The notes under the pieces: model-generated
Databases searched by the model: none
Told to the model about the DNA's origin: nothing
Seen by the model: the letters and a program-made list of their open reading frames with translations, nothing else
Translations under genes and position numbers: made by a program
Assembly (NCBI GenBank): GCA_030077755.1
Contig: JAQJZZ010000004.1
Span: 434,001-498,000 of the forward strand
Direction of reading: 5' to 3'
From: Filosporella fistucella
Taxonomy: Eukaryota > Ascomycota > Leotiomycetes > Helotiales
Length of the DNA: 64,000 nucleotides
In this document: positions 23,011-35,779 of the stretch, piece by piece
Layout: every line of letters starts with the position of its first letter
Numbering within the stretch: the first letter of the stretch is position 1

Positions 23011-23670
23011 TCACATCCCCTTATCAGTCTTCCAAACCCACACCGGTGGTCTCAGGACACCTCTAGAGCCATCCCACCCAAACTCCTTCAAAGATTTCTT
23101 CATCCTATCCTTATCATCGCCCTTAATCCTCAATCCACTCACCCATCCACCGCCTCCCTTCTCCGTACACTCATACAAGATATTCTTCCCCGGATCATCA
23201 TTCCCACATCCGATTTGCTGCATGAATTCTTTGATGTTCATGGTAGCAGGAACCATAAATTTGACGTGATTCGGGTATTGGTGCTGGGGAACAGTGTCGG
23301 GTTGCCATGGTTTCTTGTCATTGTCTGTGAAGACGTGGATCATGACATGCTCTTTGGGAAAGAGATAGTTGTAATGCGGTGCGAGACCGACTCCACCGCT
23401 TGCATTTTTGAGATGGATTCCCGGAAAGCCGCCGTCTGTAATCGGAGCTCCTCTTGCATATTGCCCATTTCCCGCAAATGATGGGAGCATGGCCTGATGG
23501 ATTTGTTGAGCATATGCTGGAGGTGCGTAGTAGGGCATCGGTGCCCCCATGATGCCGCCATATCCCATATGATGTCCAAGTTGCCCTGGGTGCGGCATAG
23601 GGAACGGTGGTGGTACGCCAATATCATAGCCACGACCGATGTTGAAACCTCGGCCAGCTACTTGAGCCAT
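23011..23670 (-). CDS. Gly/Pro-rich protein with conserved C-terminal domain
   Basis: 219 residues from the first in-frame ATG (MAQVAGRGFNIGRGYDIG). The open frame extends upstream to 24102 but begins without an ATG, so that part is more likely 5' untranslated or intron sequence; a TATAAATA box at 24324 fits a long leader. Residues 1-75 are rich in Gly, Pro, Met and Tyr. Residues about 95-215 look like a compact domain: LFPKEHVMIHVFTDNDKKPW, VKFMVPATMNIKEFMQQIG, ILYECTEKGGGGWVSGLRI and LKEFGWDGSRGV. The strand-helix order (force-like first strand, MNIKEFMQQIG helix) faintly recalls ubiquitin-like folds, which is only a suggestion. Family not recognised. Confidence 0.65.
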   Translation of the reverse strand: MAQVAGRGFNIGRGYDIGVPPPFPMPHPGQLGHHMGYGGIMGAPMPYYAPPAYAQQIHQAMLPSFAGNGQYARGAPITDGGFPGIHLKNASGGVGLAPHYNYLFPKEHVMIHVFTDNDKKPWQPDTVPQHQYPNHVKFMVPATMNIKEFMQQIGCGNDDPGKNILYECTEKGGGGWVSGLRIKGDDKDRMKKSLKEFGWDGSRGVLRPPVWVWKTDKGM

Positions 23671-23687
23671 AATGTTGTGATATGGAT

Positions 23688-23763
23688 ATGGCTGACGGAT
23701 AATATGTCGAGAGAGTTGTGGTGTTGGCTGACGGATAATATGTTGAGAAAGTTGTGGCGTTGG
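23688..23763. repeat. 36-base direct repeat, two copies
   Basis: Two adjacent copies begin TGGCTGACGGATAATATG and differ at four or so positions; a third partial copy (TGGCTGATGG) follows. Confidence 0.7.
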
Positions 23764-24323
23764 CTGATGGCCTCGAGTGAAATGTTGATAAGAAAACGAG
23801 CCTAAATATGAATCTCTGTCTTCGTGAAGGACTGAGGGAAGAGGTGGACCGGTATCCTGACCGTGACTCCTACTCCCACCGTGTTGAGTCTGAATAAGAG
23901 CAGATAGGTGTTGAAAATATCCGATGAGTAAACCAGAGGTAGAGTAAATGGCAATGGAGCGGAATTCAACGAGCTGAGCGATGTGTAGAGGGTCACAAAG
24001 AGATGCGCGTGTGAGGACCACCTTTCCGATAGGATAGGGTAATGAGCATAGAAATTCTCTATCCTCAAATGAAGCCACGATGCTTTGAGATATCACTAGC
24101 AAGTGATATCGTCTGAGCCTTGTTGATGATAGACGTCAATCCATATGACTCGAAACCTGTCTAGATCTTAAACAGGTTGGACAGTATCCAGAAGAAATAG
24201 TATGTGAATGGTATGCTGTAAGTATGAGGAGTAAACAAGAAATGAGGAGTGTTTTGGAGCTGTGAGTTCTGCGGATATTGATTTTTGTAGAAAGAAAGTG
24301 CTATTCGCAAAGAAAAGCAGAGG

Positions 24324-24331
24324 TATTTATA
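24324..24331 (-). promoter_or_regulatory. TATA box
   Basis: TATAAATA on the minus strand, upstream of the 23.0-23.7 kb gene, followed by a pyrimidine-rich leader. Confidence 0.5.
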
Positions 24332-24628
24332 CTCCTCCGAAGTCAATGCCACTGATGAATGCGTGAATCATTGTTGAAAAATGTCCCAACTCTATGATTC
24401 AAATGTGGTTGAAATGCGTCGTGAATCATGAAAGCGATGTATGTACACCTGCGTGAGGCCGCGCTTCACGCATCATTTGCAAAACCAAGAAGATCATCAA
24501 TCTGCCCAAGCCTCGAGATTTTCTATGGATATTCACGGTGGAGCAACTCAAGACAGATATGATATTACTCGGGATTACAGGGCATATCTACAATAGCTAG
24601 GAAAACCACAGCTGCTATGTGACTTGCT

Positions 24629-24636
24629 TCACGTGA
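24629..24636. promoter_or_regulatory. TCACGTGA octamer
   Basis: Exact octamer about 300 bases upstream of the TATA box at 24324. Confidence 0.5.
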
Positions 24637-25217
24637 TCTGATAATCTCCACCCAGGTGCACTTTGTTTTGATAACAACATTCAATTTGACTCAGGCCACT
24701 ATAGCAAGACCCCAGATACAGACCGATGTTTGAAGTCAATGATTCACAACCGTGTTTGAATCATTGTGGAGCCATCACAACTTAAGATGCTCTTTCACTT
24801 CTGTAAGATTACAATCTGGAAACGCTCTTTGAAAATACAGACTGAGAAAGAACTGAATGTGACAATGTTTCGTGAGTATATGTTCGTGTGAATAGCTCAG
24901 TGGACAACGAAGATAACACCCGCCAAACAAGTATTTAGTTACTGCAGCATGGCTAAGGCACATCCTAAATTCAGAGATAGGTGGTGGTCAAGAATCCAAA
25001 ATTTGGAGATGTTTGACACTGGAAAAATGGCACTTGCCACTATATATACATAGTACAATAATAAAACGGTGTCACATAGCCAATGGATCAATCAAAGATT
25101 TTCTAATCTCATAGATTCGAGGAAAGCCAATTTTTGGCTCTCACAAATACAATGTTGTTACATGCAGCCAGCTTGTATCATGATGCTTCCCAGTCTCAAG
25201 CTATCATCGGTGTTGGC

Positions 25218-28200
25218 TCATTTGACCACCGCCAAGCCTTCATAAATCCTGCTTTTCACTGCATAAAATGTGCTTCCAGCCTGCATACCCGTCCCAAATG
25301 CAGGCAACCCTGTGCTCTCGACCTCGATGCGACCTAAAGCACTTTTCCTGACAATCACCGACCCATCAATGAGCAAAATTCCTTCTCCTTTGAACTCGGC
25401 AGTGTGCCCAGAGGCTTGCATGATCTTCCTTAGATCTGCAAGACGAAGATCACCAACCTGAAGGGGTTGCGCCATGGAACGAGTAGCAGATGCCATATTT
25501 GATGGCAAAACGTCGAGGGTCGGCATCTCTAGTGGCGCAGTCGTGGCCTTGATCAGCTCCTGAGACGGACTCTCTTCACCTTCTTCTTTGAGAAGCTTCT
25601 GTCTCTTGTTGCTCCCTTCAGAATCCATATTGATATTTGGTGTTTGTGACTCCAGACGAGCGGTGATCGTTGCGATACTGAGCCCTTTGACATTTTGCCA
25701 AGTTAAGCGTTTGACGAGAGCATCTGTCAGCTTCACTGCCCAAGCATTTGTATCAACGCTGGCATCAACCACCACACCCATCTCGGGAGTATAAACATCG
25801 ATTGCCGAGTCCGAAGATCCGACGTGCGATCCCAGTAACTTTCGGCAATCCGCTGCAAGGGCCAATGTCTCTCCTTTCATACCACTGACTAGAATGAGCT
25901 TCCGAGGTTGAATGAGGGGTATTAACATTTGCAAACTTCGCTTGTCATGCAAGCCAGCAAAGTCAACAAAGGCGAGCCTGACATTCAATTGCAACGTCTC
26001 GTTCGATAAGACCACTCTAGATGGACCTGTGACTTCTTCCTCTCCCTCGTCATCGGATGGGTCATCCTCAACACCATGAGCGATGTCAGCCACGTCCAAA
26101 GAATCTCTTCTGCCATTGCTGATTTGCTGTCTCTTGCTGCCTCCATTGGCCATTCTATCATCGGCGAGGATGGCCACGTCGTCCCATTTCCGCTTCTTGC
26201 CCAGTGTATCTTTGGTATCATATTTTCCAGGTTGAGGTTGACGCAAATCATGGCCATCAATCTCATCTCGTTCCTCCGCTCTCAAAAAATCTTCTGGCCT
26301 AATCAATTCACCGAAATCATCATTTCTCTTCCTCCTTATGGCAATGGGGAACATCTTTTCGCGGCCTTTCTTCCCTCTCACATCATAATCATACACACCC
26401 TTTTTGCGAATGAGGATATTTATCCCAAGATCTTCATCGCTCAACCCAATCTTCTTGCGGTTTGCTTGTCCCATTGTTGCTGATATATTGAGGGCTTTTC
26501 CTTGTTGCTCCGTTTCTGATTCGTCCGAGTCGGATGAAGACTCCGAAGAGGCGTCATCAATCACGTCTGCAGATGTCTCCAATGATGTAGCACCGCCAGC
26601 TTGCAAAGTCGTTTGAAGTTGGCGTTGTGTCGCCAACCATTGCTGGTAAACGCTCAAATCTTCCCCTTCAAGTGCCACTTTCTTTGCTTCTTGCATTTCA
26701 ACACTTCTTCCAGCAGTGCCAACTTGCTCCAGGATCTCGCCATTTTTCAGGGGCTCTGAAATTACTCCATTTTGGCGTTCCTCCCACCATGACCAAAGTG
26801 TCCTTGCCAAACCGGGCTTTACCTCAGCACTCTCAACTTCTGGTCTCGCAAGTCGCTCAGTGAGAATGACCAGATTTCGATTATCATCAGCGATCTTTCT
26901 CAGCACATCTCGAGAAAATCCCCATTCTAAGGAAGTGTCACTAGCCAGGATTACTTTCCCGACAGATCGTCCGAGATTGTCAGTTTCATTGAGCACCCGA
27001 TCGATCTGACCTCTGCGTTCAAGGAGCCGCAAATGCCTGAAATCGAAAGGACCCGCTCCTGAGGTTTTTGATTGGGTCTCGCCCTGCTTTTGCCCTTGCA
27101 ATCCACTTGTTGCTTCAAATTCTCGCACAATACCATCGTCCATCCATTCCAGCATACTCCTTGCGTAACGCATTGTCGCTCCAATATTTTTGCTCGCTAG
27201 GTAGAGCTTTGAGGTCTGTAAAGAGCTATCATCATCTTTTACAGCATCACGCCATGCGTGCTCCAGTAGATAAGCCAATTCCAGAACACGAGCACTAGAA
27301 TCGGTTGGGATTAACACAATGCCTCCTTTGCTGACGGACGACTTGATCATCTCGATGAGAAGGTCATCTCTCTTGGTCTTCCCACCCGATAGAGCTGCCC
27401 TCTCTCCTCCTCTGCTACTGCAAATCAAGGCAGTAGGTTTCCGCAATTGTTCGATAACTTCTGCTCCGCCTGCTCCAGCTCCACCAAGCCAAGCTGCCCC
27501 TGCGAGTACATTCTCTCGAGCTTGATTCCAATCAACTGCATAGACTATAGACTCTAAACCATGTTGGATATGCCATATCGTTCCCCCGAGTGTATGACCA
27601 GCGTTATAGGCGGTAATTGTGAGACCATTTAGAGGAGGAGAATTCGGAGAAGGTAGCGGTTGGTGTGGCTGAGAGTATTTCAGCTGATGAATCAATTGGA
27701 AATAGGATGCAATCTCCTCGTTGGTAGGTGGCTGAAGGAGTATATTTGGATCTGAAGTAGTAGATATGGTCTGAGAATAGGAGTAAGATGCCTCGGAGAG
27801 TGCATCTGCTGGGATGATCGTAGCAGCTAGAGGAGTCGAAGCGTATAAATCTTGCACCAAAGTCCTGCCTAGGTTGACAACCGGAGTGGTGGCATAGATA
27901 GGTATTCGTGTGAAGAGAGGGAAATGCTTGCAGCAGTGTGCGAAAGCAGCCAGATGGGAAATTGTTGCATGGGTAAGGAGGATGATGGAGATAGTGGGGA
28001 CATGTCTATTAAGCAGGTCAGCGTTTTCGAACTGTGTTTGAGGGCAGCGGGATTGTAGGGCAGGGCAATATCGCGGATAGGTTCAGAGCAGAGGGATGGA
28101 TGAAAATGTATTCATTGATGTCTGCTATACATTTCTCTCATTCGGACATGCTTTCCAGCTCTCTAGTCTTTCCAAGGAAATCTTGACCTACTTCTCAAGC

Positions 28201-28337
28201 TCCTTCAATTTGGCGATATCAAACGACTCATCCCAGCCGACATCTACCAGTACTTTGATGCCTCCATCTAGCTCCAAAAGCGATTGAGAAGCTGCTGATT
28301 CAGACTGTGCGCCTTGCAGCGAGCAGAAGGTGAACAT
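25218..28337 (-). CDS. CFT2: Cleavage and polyadenylation factor subunit CFT2 (CPSF100)
   Basis: Two exons, 28337-28192 and 28005-25218, with a 186-base intron; 977 residues, a normal size for filamentous fungi. It is a metallo-beta-lactamase/beta-CASP protein of the pre-mRNA 3' processing complex in the nucleus. It opens MFTFCSLQGAQSESA, as in CPSF100. The metal-binding motif that is HxHxDH in the active endonuclease (CPSF73/Ysh1) is LTHATISHLAAFAHC here, so the usual ligands are missing. This is typical of this subunit, which is a catalytically dead scaffold. Beta-CASP parts include CSSRGGERAAL and GIVLIPTDSSARVLELAYLL. Two acidic linkers (SSESSSDSDESETE and DDPSDDEGEEEV) and a C-terminal domain follow. 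It is divergent from SEC24 with 419 bases between the starts. Confidence 0.93.
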
Positions 28338-28756
28338 GGTGTCCGGCGCTCGTTATGTGGATCAGCGCATTTGCGAAAGTTATGGCCTTTGGCGCATACT
28401 ATTGATATTCGAAAATCGATGTCGTAGTTGTCGATCCTATCTCGTGATGGGTGTACTTGAGTTGTGGAATGGGAGCTTGAGAAATGAAGTTGTTTAGGTC
28501 GCGAACTTAGCGCGATCTACCACGTGAAATCGGATCGGCGTGCACAGTTCCGTTGATCTCAAAAGGTGTCAACACCACACGACAAAATATTTAGTAGTGC
28601 CAGTTGTGGACACTTATATCTTCAAATATTTGGGAGGAGGATGATACGAATTTCTTGATCAGTGTACGAATCTGCCAAAAAGTTTGGCCTTCATCATTCT
28701 TTGCCAGGAAAGTTTGAATTCTGCATAAGTTGTATTCGACCAGGACAGCTTTCAAT
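28338..28756. other. Divergent promoter region CFT2/SEC24
   Basis: 419 bases between two divergent housekeeping starts. Contains CCACGTGA at 28520-28527 and no clear TATA box. Confidence 0.6.
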
Positions 28757-31700
28757 ATGTCTGACTATCAACTCTACCATTCTCTTGCTCAAGGAGCACC
28801 GAACGATGATCCAAACAATCCAAACAGAATGGGACAACCTGGAGCTCCTCAATTTCAATCTCCAATTGCGACCTCCCCATATCAACAACCTGGCGCAAGC
28901 TATCAAGGGCAGCAACAGTTCAACTACCCTCCTGGCCAAGTTCCCCCACCAGGGCAGCAGGCATATGGCGCTTCTCAGGCTCCACCATCTCCATATGGAG
29001 CACCTCAAGATCAAGGTTTCTTCCCAGGTCAGGGCGGGCAGGCTCAAGACGCAGGTTTGGCGGCGCAAATGGGAGGACTTGGACTCGGAGAAGCTGCTAC
29101 ACATGGACGGAAGAAGAAGAAGGATAGGCACGCATATCATACGGTTGAGCCCTCTGGATCTTCGGCAGCATTCAATGGTATGCCACAGGGAGTACCTCCT
29201 TCTGCGTATTTGAACGCAGACCCTTCGACAATGCCAGGCCAGCCTCAGGGAGGGCAATTCATAAATGGCCCTATCACTCCTCAAATGTCTCAATTCCCAG
29301 CGCCAGTCAATGCACCCTTCAATCCGGTTAAGCCAGCTTCACAAGCAGAATTCGCATCGAGGAATGGTACTGCTGAGCCTGGATTTTCCGCCAATGTTCA
29401 AGCATCCGCACAAGGTCGAGTAGACCCAGACCAGATACCCAGTGTTCCAGCTTCACGAGATTCCCTGGCACAATACTATCTCAATCATGTATATCCAACT
29501 TTCGAGCATCATACTCCTCCTGCTGCTTCGATTTCGTTCGTTGCATATGATCAGGGCAATTCATCTCCAAAATTCACACGTCTCACGATCAACATGATTC
29601 CTTCTACAGCCGACTCACTTCACTCCACTGGGTTACCCCTCGGCCTCCTCCTTCAACCTCTTGCTCCGCTTCAACCCGGCGAACTTGAAATTCCAGTGTT
29701 AGATTTTGGGGAGACTGGCCCTCCAAGATGTCACAGATGCCGTGCATACATCAATCCTTTTATGGTTTTCAGATCGGGTGGAAACAAATTTGTTTGCAAC
29801 ATGTGTAATTACGCAAACGATGTTCCTCCTGAGTATTTCTCTGCAATCACGCCTCAAGGTGCCAGAGTCGACAGGGAGCAGAGGCCTGAGTTGATGCGAG
29901 GAACTGTCGAATTTCTCGTCCCAAAGGAATATTGGTCAAAAGAACCCGTGGGAATTCGATGGCTATTTGTAATTGATGTGGGTCAGGAAGCTTTTAATAA
30001 GGGCTTCTTGGAAGCTTTTTGTGAAGGCATTATGGCTGCTCTATACGGTGGTGATGATGAGCCCGCAGAAGGAGATACACCAAAACGTCGAATCCCTGAA
30101 GGCGCCAAAGTTGGCTTCGTCACATTCGACAAAGATATACACTTCTACAATATGAATGTAAGTATATCGGTAATCTTCCCGAACCCCAGCTAACCATACA
30201 ACAGCCAGCACTTGACCAAGCACAAATGCTGATCATGCCTGACATCGAAGATCCTTTCGTGCCACTAAGCGAAGGTCTCTTTGTGGATCCTTATGAAGCC
30301 AAGTAAGACTTGTGTCATCTTTTGCTATTATCTCCCTTCTGACCCTCGATAGATCAAATATCACATCGCTTCTCAGTCAGCTTCCCGCTTTATTCTCGCA
30401 AATCAAGAACCCAGAACCGGCTCTTTTACCCACCCTAAATGCAGCTTTGGCCGCTTTAGAAAAGACTGGAGGAAAAATTGTTTGCTCTTTAGCGGCACTT
30501 CCAACGTGGGGTCCGGGACGCTTGTTCCTGCGAGATGATGGCAAGCAACACGGTGGAGATGCTGAGAAAAAACTTTTAAATACTGAGCACCCTGGTTGGC
30601 GGAAGACGGCCGAGAAAATGGTTGCTGCTGGTGTAGGAGCTGACTTCTTTATGGCAGCCCCTGGCGGTGGCTATCTTGATATAGCTACTATTGGTGAGTG
30701 TTGATTTTGATTCAATTTATCGGCGTACTAACAAATTTAGGCCATGTCTCAGCCTCAACAGGAGGCGAAACCTTTTACTACCCCAACTTTGTATCACCTC
30801 GTGACACCGAAAAGTTATGTCATGAAATCATACATACTGTTACACGAGAGACTGGATATCAAGCGCTGATGAAAGTCCGGTGTTCCAACGGTCTCCAAGT
30901 GTCTGCATATCACGGGAATTTCACACAACACACATTCCAATCGGATGTTGAGTTTGGGGTCGTTGATGCCGACAAAGCCATGGGAGTAATGTTTAGTTAC
31001 GACGGAAAATTGGATGCTAAATTAGACGCCCATTTCCAGAGTGCACTTCTCTACACAACAGCAACTGGAGAGAGGAGGGTGAGGTGCTCGAATGTCATAG
31101 CCAGTGTCAGCGACAATGCTAAGGACTGTATGAAGTTCGTTGATCAAGACGCCGTCTACTCTTTGATGGCCAAGGAAGCTGCTTCAAAAATGACTTCACA
31201 TTCGCTGAAGGACATTCGGGGTGCATTAACAGAGAAGAATGTAGATGTTCTAGCAGGGTACCGGAAGAACTTCTCCGGCTCGCATCCGCCAGGTCAACTT
31301 GTGCTTCCGGAGCAGCTGAAAGAATTTAGCATGTATGTTCTGGGTCTGATCAAATCTCGAGCATTCAAAGGCGGACAAGAACCCACCGATCGCCGAGTCC
31401 ACGACATGAGAATGATCAAAGGGATGGGCGCTTTGGAGCTTTCCTTATATCTGTATCCACGAATGATTCCAATCCATAATCTCGCGCCTGAAGATGGATT
31501 CCCCAATGCAGAAGGCCATTTACATATGCCTCCCTCAATACGTTGTTCCTTCGCGAGGGTTGAGGAGGGTGGCGTATATTTGATCGACAATGGCCAGAAT
31601 TGTTACTTGTGGCTGCATGCACAAACCTCGCCCAATCTCCTCGCGGATCTATTTGGAGAAGGAAAGGACAGTCTGAAAGCCCTGGATCCTTATAGCTCCT

Positions 31701-32062
31701 CGTTACCAGTGCTAGAAACACATCTTAGTGCTCAAGTCAGAAATATTCTCGAATATCTGAAGACAATGCGAGGGTCAAAAGCTTTAACGATACAACTCGC
31801 CAGACAAGGTTTGGATGGTGCCGAATATGAGTTCGCGAGACTGTTGGTTGAGGACAGAAACAATGAGGCTCAAAGTTATGTTGACTGGTTGGTGCATATC
31901 CACCGACATGTGCAGCTGGAGGCAAGTTATCCCGGGTTTATCTTAGATCACACACCGTCGTTGCTAACATGATCTTAGTTGACTGGGCAAAGAAAGAAAG
32001 ATGATAGTGGAGACAATTCTATCGCATCCAATTTTGCTGGTCTGAGACCACCATATTGGTAA
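28757..32062 (+). CDS. SEC24: COPII coat cargo-binding subunit SEC24
   Basis: Five exons: 28757-30157, 30205-30302, 30353-30693, 30741-31921, 31979-32062; 1,034 residues, a usual Sec24 length. It acts with Sec23 at ER exit sites as the cargo-selecting layer of the COPII coat. Order: Gln/Pro/Gly-rich N-terminus (about 1-235), zinc finger near residue 324 (CHRCRAYINPF, then FVCNMCNY), trunk (WLFVIDVGQEAFNKGFLEAF), beta-barrel and helical parts, and a gelsolin-like end. The last intron uses a GC donor (GCAAGT) and a normal AG; splicing there gives the C-terminus GLRPPYW. The start chosen is MSDYQLYHSLAQ; the Met nine codons earlier gives no conserved residues. Confidence 0.95.
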
Positions 32063-32466
32063 TTGGGTGTTTGTATAATAGTTGTCGGAGAATGAGTTGA
32101 TGGCTGGGATCTGTGGGTATAATTAGCGTGCATAGATCACTATTTTGTCCTCCGGCATGCTTTGTCAATCTACATATTTTATTGCCATTTGCACCACGAG
32201 TTGCATCATACTCAAGCAAGTCGCGCCTATGGGCTCTCAAGCATAACTGCGATTCCTCTTTTGCGACCTTTTCATAGTATTTGACACAACCAATAGCTTA
32301 ATTAGGAACCAACATGCAGCTCACCCAATCCAGCGAGATGCAGTCAGCCATCCTTTGTTTGCACAGCACCAACAGCCTCAGCACCTCGAAATCGAAATAG
32401 TCTTCATTATTTAAGTCCAATACCGACGCGGTATTACAGTCATTCGATCGATTATCTACTCTCACA
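32063..32466. other. Intergenic region
   Basis: 3' flank of SEC24 and leader of the RBR gene; no extra signal. Confidence 0.5.
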
Positions 32467-35157
32467 ATGCCAATATGCAAATTCTTTGCGCAGGGCCGCT
32501 GCACATGGGGTGGCTCCTGCAAAAACTCCCACGAGGCTACGACGGCAGCCCTGGAAACTGCGAACCTGCCTCGAACTTTCGCTGGCGAAACAGTAGAGAC
32601 GTTTCAAGTCAATCAACAGACCACCAGGCTTCCAAACGTTGTCTGTATACATTATCTGAAAGGAAAGTGCCTATACGGTGCGCGGTGTCGAAATTTGCAT
32701 GAAGCAGAGGAGAGAGATAAACCCAGATCGCGAGGCTGGAACCCTTCGGCAGCAGAGTTCACCCTGCCCTCCGCATTTTTTCCGGTACTGCCCATGAACG
32801 AGAGCCCAATTGTGAACGAGCTTTGTTCCTTCTTCGCCAAAGGCTTTTGTCGCAATGGAGACACATGTCGATTCCTTCATGGCAAATCGGAGTTCGATCG
32901 AAAGCAGGAGGATGAGTTAAACAGGAAGAATGCAAATGAGGTTAGGCCGATTCATCCATATTCACTATAGATGACCAGCTGACAGATATAGCTGTTTCCG
33001 AAGCTCATAGCAGATCTTTCAATCGCCACCGGATCTCTTTTGAAGGAATTCAATGGAGCAGTTGTAACCTTTAACGAACGAGCCGAAGTCGAAGATATCA
33101 AGCTCCCTTCGGATTTTTCAGCCGTACAGATATCTGGGCTGCCGGCGGGTTCGAATGTCCGTGCTGTCGTCAAGTTTCTAGCAGATATTGGATTCGAGGC
33201 TCCTGAGTCTAGTATATTTCTCAAGCAATTAGGAGACGCGGGAGCAATCGCAGAGGTTAAGATGGCAGACCCATCGTTTGCTAGACGATTGGTTCGAGAC
33301 TTCCAGTACCACATGCCTCAGTCACCGATAACTATCCGATCTGTCTCAAGCATCGGATCTCCCGAAACGCTTGGAAGTCGGATGCAACTGAGTAAAGTCA
33401 CTTGTCGGTGGTACATGGGCTCTCAAATGGCGTGGCTGGTCTACAAATCTCGCAACTCCGCGACGTCAGCAATGAGGAAACTGGAATCATCTGCTATGCA
33501 TCAGCGTACTCTGACATGTAAGCTTCAAACGTCAAACGAGATTGTGCTTGGATTCGTTGGTCCAAAATTTACTTTGATCATAACAAATCTCCACCCAAAA
33601 ACAACATCTGACGATCTACGTCATCTCTTACGACGATGTGTTCCTGATCAAATCAGCATGAAAGGCGCGTCTAAGACAGATTCCAATGAAGAATCTGCAG
33701 CGGCTGTCGAAGAGCTTCTGGGAAATAAGGGGCAACTCGAGTCCTTCTCATACACTTGCGTAGAAGGAACAAACAAGATGAATGCCACAGCAACCTTCGC
33801 CAACAGAGAAAGTGCTGCTGATGCAGTTCTGTGTTTCAATAATATAAGAATCCCGCGACATGGAACCACTACTCTTTCCTTGAGACAGGTGGTTTCGATA
33901 AAATACAATGTCAGAACGAATATCGTGAAAGCACTGGAGCAACAGTTGGATTCTTTGACAGCTGATATATGGAACCAAGCTTATATCAAGCTCCAGGTGT
34001 TCCCGCAAACTGACCCACACAAGACGTTCACAGCCTTGAGACTTCTCGGTAACGAATTCAAAAAGGTCGCTGTAGCGAAATTGAAATTGGAGAAGCTTTT
34101 ATCAGGGCATATTGTGCTAGACAGCGACACCGTATTGTGGGATCCTTACTTCCTTACCCCAGACGCAATTGCGTACCTCAATCATATCTCCTCAATAAAC
34201 CAAGTTTATGTTCATCGCGATTCGCGGAAATCCCAACTAGTACTCCATGGTGGGTCTGTTGAATCGAAGCAGCAAATTCAAACGATACTTGTCGAAAAGG
34301 TCAAAAGTGTTCGACGATCTGAACAGCTCATTATTCTGGACTCCGGATTATTATATCAAGCCATGCATGGCGGCATGCGAAAGCTGAAAGAGAGATTTGG
34401 AGCCTCAGCCAAGCTGAACGTTGCCCATCAGCCAAGAACGATTTCAATTTCTGGTACGAAGGAAGATTTTGAAGAAGCTTTATCTCTTCTCAACGGGGAC
34501 ACCACTTCCCAGTTTCCAATCGCAGTCCACGACAACGAAGATTGCGCAGTGTGTTGGGTCGATGCAACACAGGCGCTTAATACAGCCTGTGGGCATGTCT
34601 ATTGCAAGGAATGTTTCTCGCATCAGATCTCAGCAGTGGGAGAAAATGATATCCCAGTAATCTGTGCGAAAGAAAACTGTACTCATGTATTCACCTTGAA
34701 TGAGCTAAAGAGGATGCTTTCTGAAGACAAGTTGGAAAGGTTTCTTCGTCTAGTGTTTGATATTTTTACTCGCACGAAGCCGAAAGATTTCCGGCATTGC
34801 CCAACTCCTGACTGCCCCCAACTATATCGTCCTACCGGGAGTGGTGACATATTCTTATGCTCTATATGCCTGGCTTCAACTTGTACTACTTGCAATGTTG
34901 TCAGTCACGATGGCATGACGTGCGCAGAGTATAGGGATCTGAGCTCTGACGGCGCCCAGGCTTTTCAGAAATGGATGATCGAGTCCGATGCACGGAGCTG
35001 CCCGAGTTGCAAGATTGTGATTCAGAAAACCGAAGGTTGCAATCACATGACTTGTAGCAATTGCAGCGCCCATATCTGCTGGTTTTGTATGGAGGTCTTC
35101 AAGACTGGTCCTGGATGTTATGGTCATATGCAAGCAGTTCATGGCAGTTATATGTGA
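32467..35157 (+). CDS. RBR-type E3 ubiquitin ligase with three CCCH zinc fingers
   Basis: Two exons, 32467-32940 and 32992-35157 (donor GTTAGG is weak); 879 residues. Three CCCH fingers (C-x7-C-x5-C-x3-H) lie near residues 4-22 (CKFFAQGRCTWGGSCKNSH), 59-77 (CIHYLKGKCLYGARCRNLH) and 119-137 (CSFFAKGFCRNGDTCRFLH). The middle, about residues 180-660, has RRM/KH-like stretches, e.g. FTLIITNLHPKTTSDDLRHL. The C-terminal 200 residues are a full RING1-IBR-RING2 unit: CAVCWVDATQ and CGHVYCKECF, then the IBR cysteines, then CPSCKIVIQKTEGCNHMTC. By family knowledge the Cys in GCNHM is the thioester-forming catalytic residue. An RNA-binding ubiquitin ligase is the most direct reading; substrate unknown. 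Confidence 0.9.
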
Positions 35158-35779
35158 GAGATGGAGTTGCATTGTTGCACTGTATCAAACTGTTGCATTA
35201 GTTTTAAACCATAAAATCAAATGCATGATACTCAGATCTAGGACTCGCAATTGGATCACTCCTTCAGAACTCAGTTTGATATTGGATCCGTAGTCCCGTC
35301 ATCAATTATCAACACGTGACAATTAGGAGGAGACTGGACACACGATCGTCACTGATACCGGGCGTATATAAAGGCAGAAATTGGACGGGTGGTATTCATT
35401 ATGTTACTGGATCCCCACTTATCTAGATTTCTATGTGAGATTACTAGAGTCGTGATTATGTCAAGTGTTTGCCTTTCGACTTCATCAGGGACGGGAAAGG
35501 GGGGTCTCGGCTAGTTTTCCACCAAAATACCCCGCCGCTTCCAACCATCTGTCGGCTTCTTCATCAGAATCTGAAGATCCAAGTTTATAGTGAGAGCGGC
35601 TTGCTTGCTTGAAGTATATTCCATCATTTAGGCATGTCAGCATAACAGTCTGAGGTTTTGGTCACCAAACACAGCGGCCACTTATGAATCACAGGCAGTT
35701 ACAAGCGAATGCCCCGTTTTTTTTTTACATTCTTGCTATCTAGCGCAAAAAGCGCCAAGGGATTGAACTCCTAGTTGGT
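35158..35779. other. Intergenic region with an orphan promoter-like element
   Basis: On the plus strand AACACGTGAC (35311) is followed 50 bases later by TATATAAAG (35365-35373). No plus-strand gene follows. A T-tract lies near 35718. Confidence 0.45.

Larger units (their letters stand above)
23671..25217. other. Leader and intergenic region
   Basis: Includes the probable 5' untranslated region of the 23.0-23.7 kb gene with a 36-base direct repeat, its TATA box, and a TCACGTGA octamer at 24629. A possible acceptor site before 23888 suggests an intron in the leader. Nothing coding is supported from 24332 to 25217. Confidence 0.5.

Noticed and set aside
23671..24102. N-terminal extension of the Gly/Pro-rich protein
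   Set aside because: It has no ATG start and contains a direct repeat and a likely intron acceptor; the downstream ATG at 23670 is preferred.
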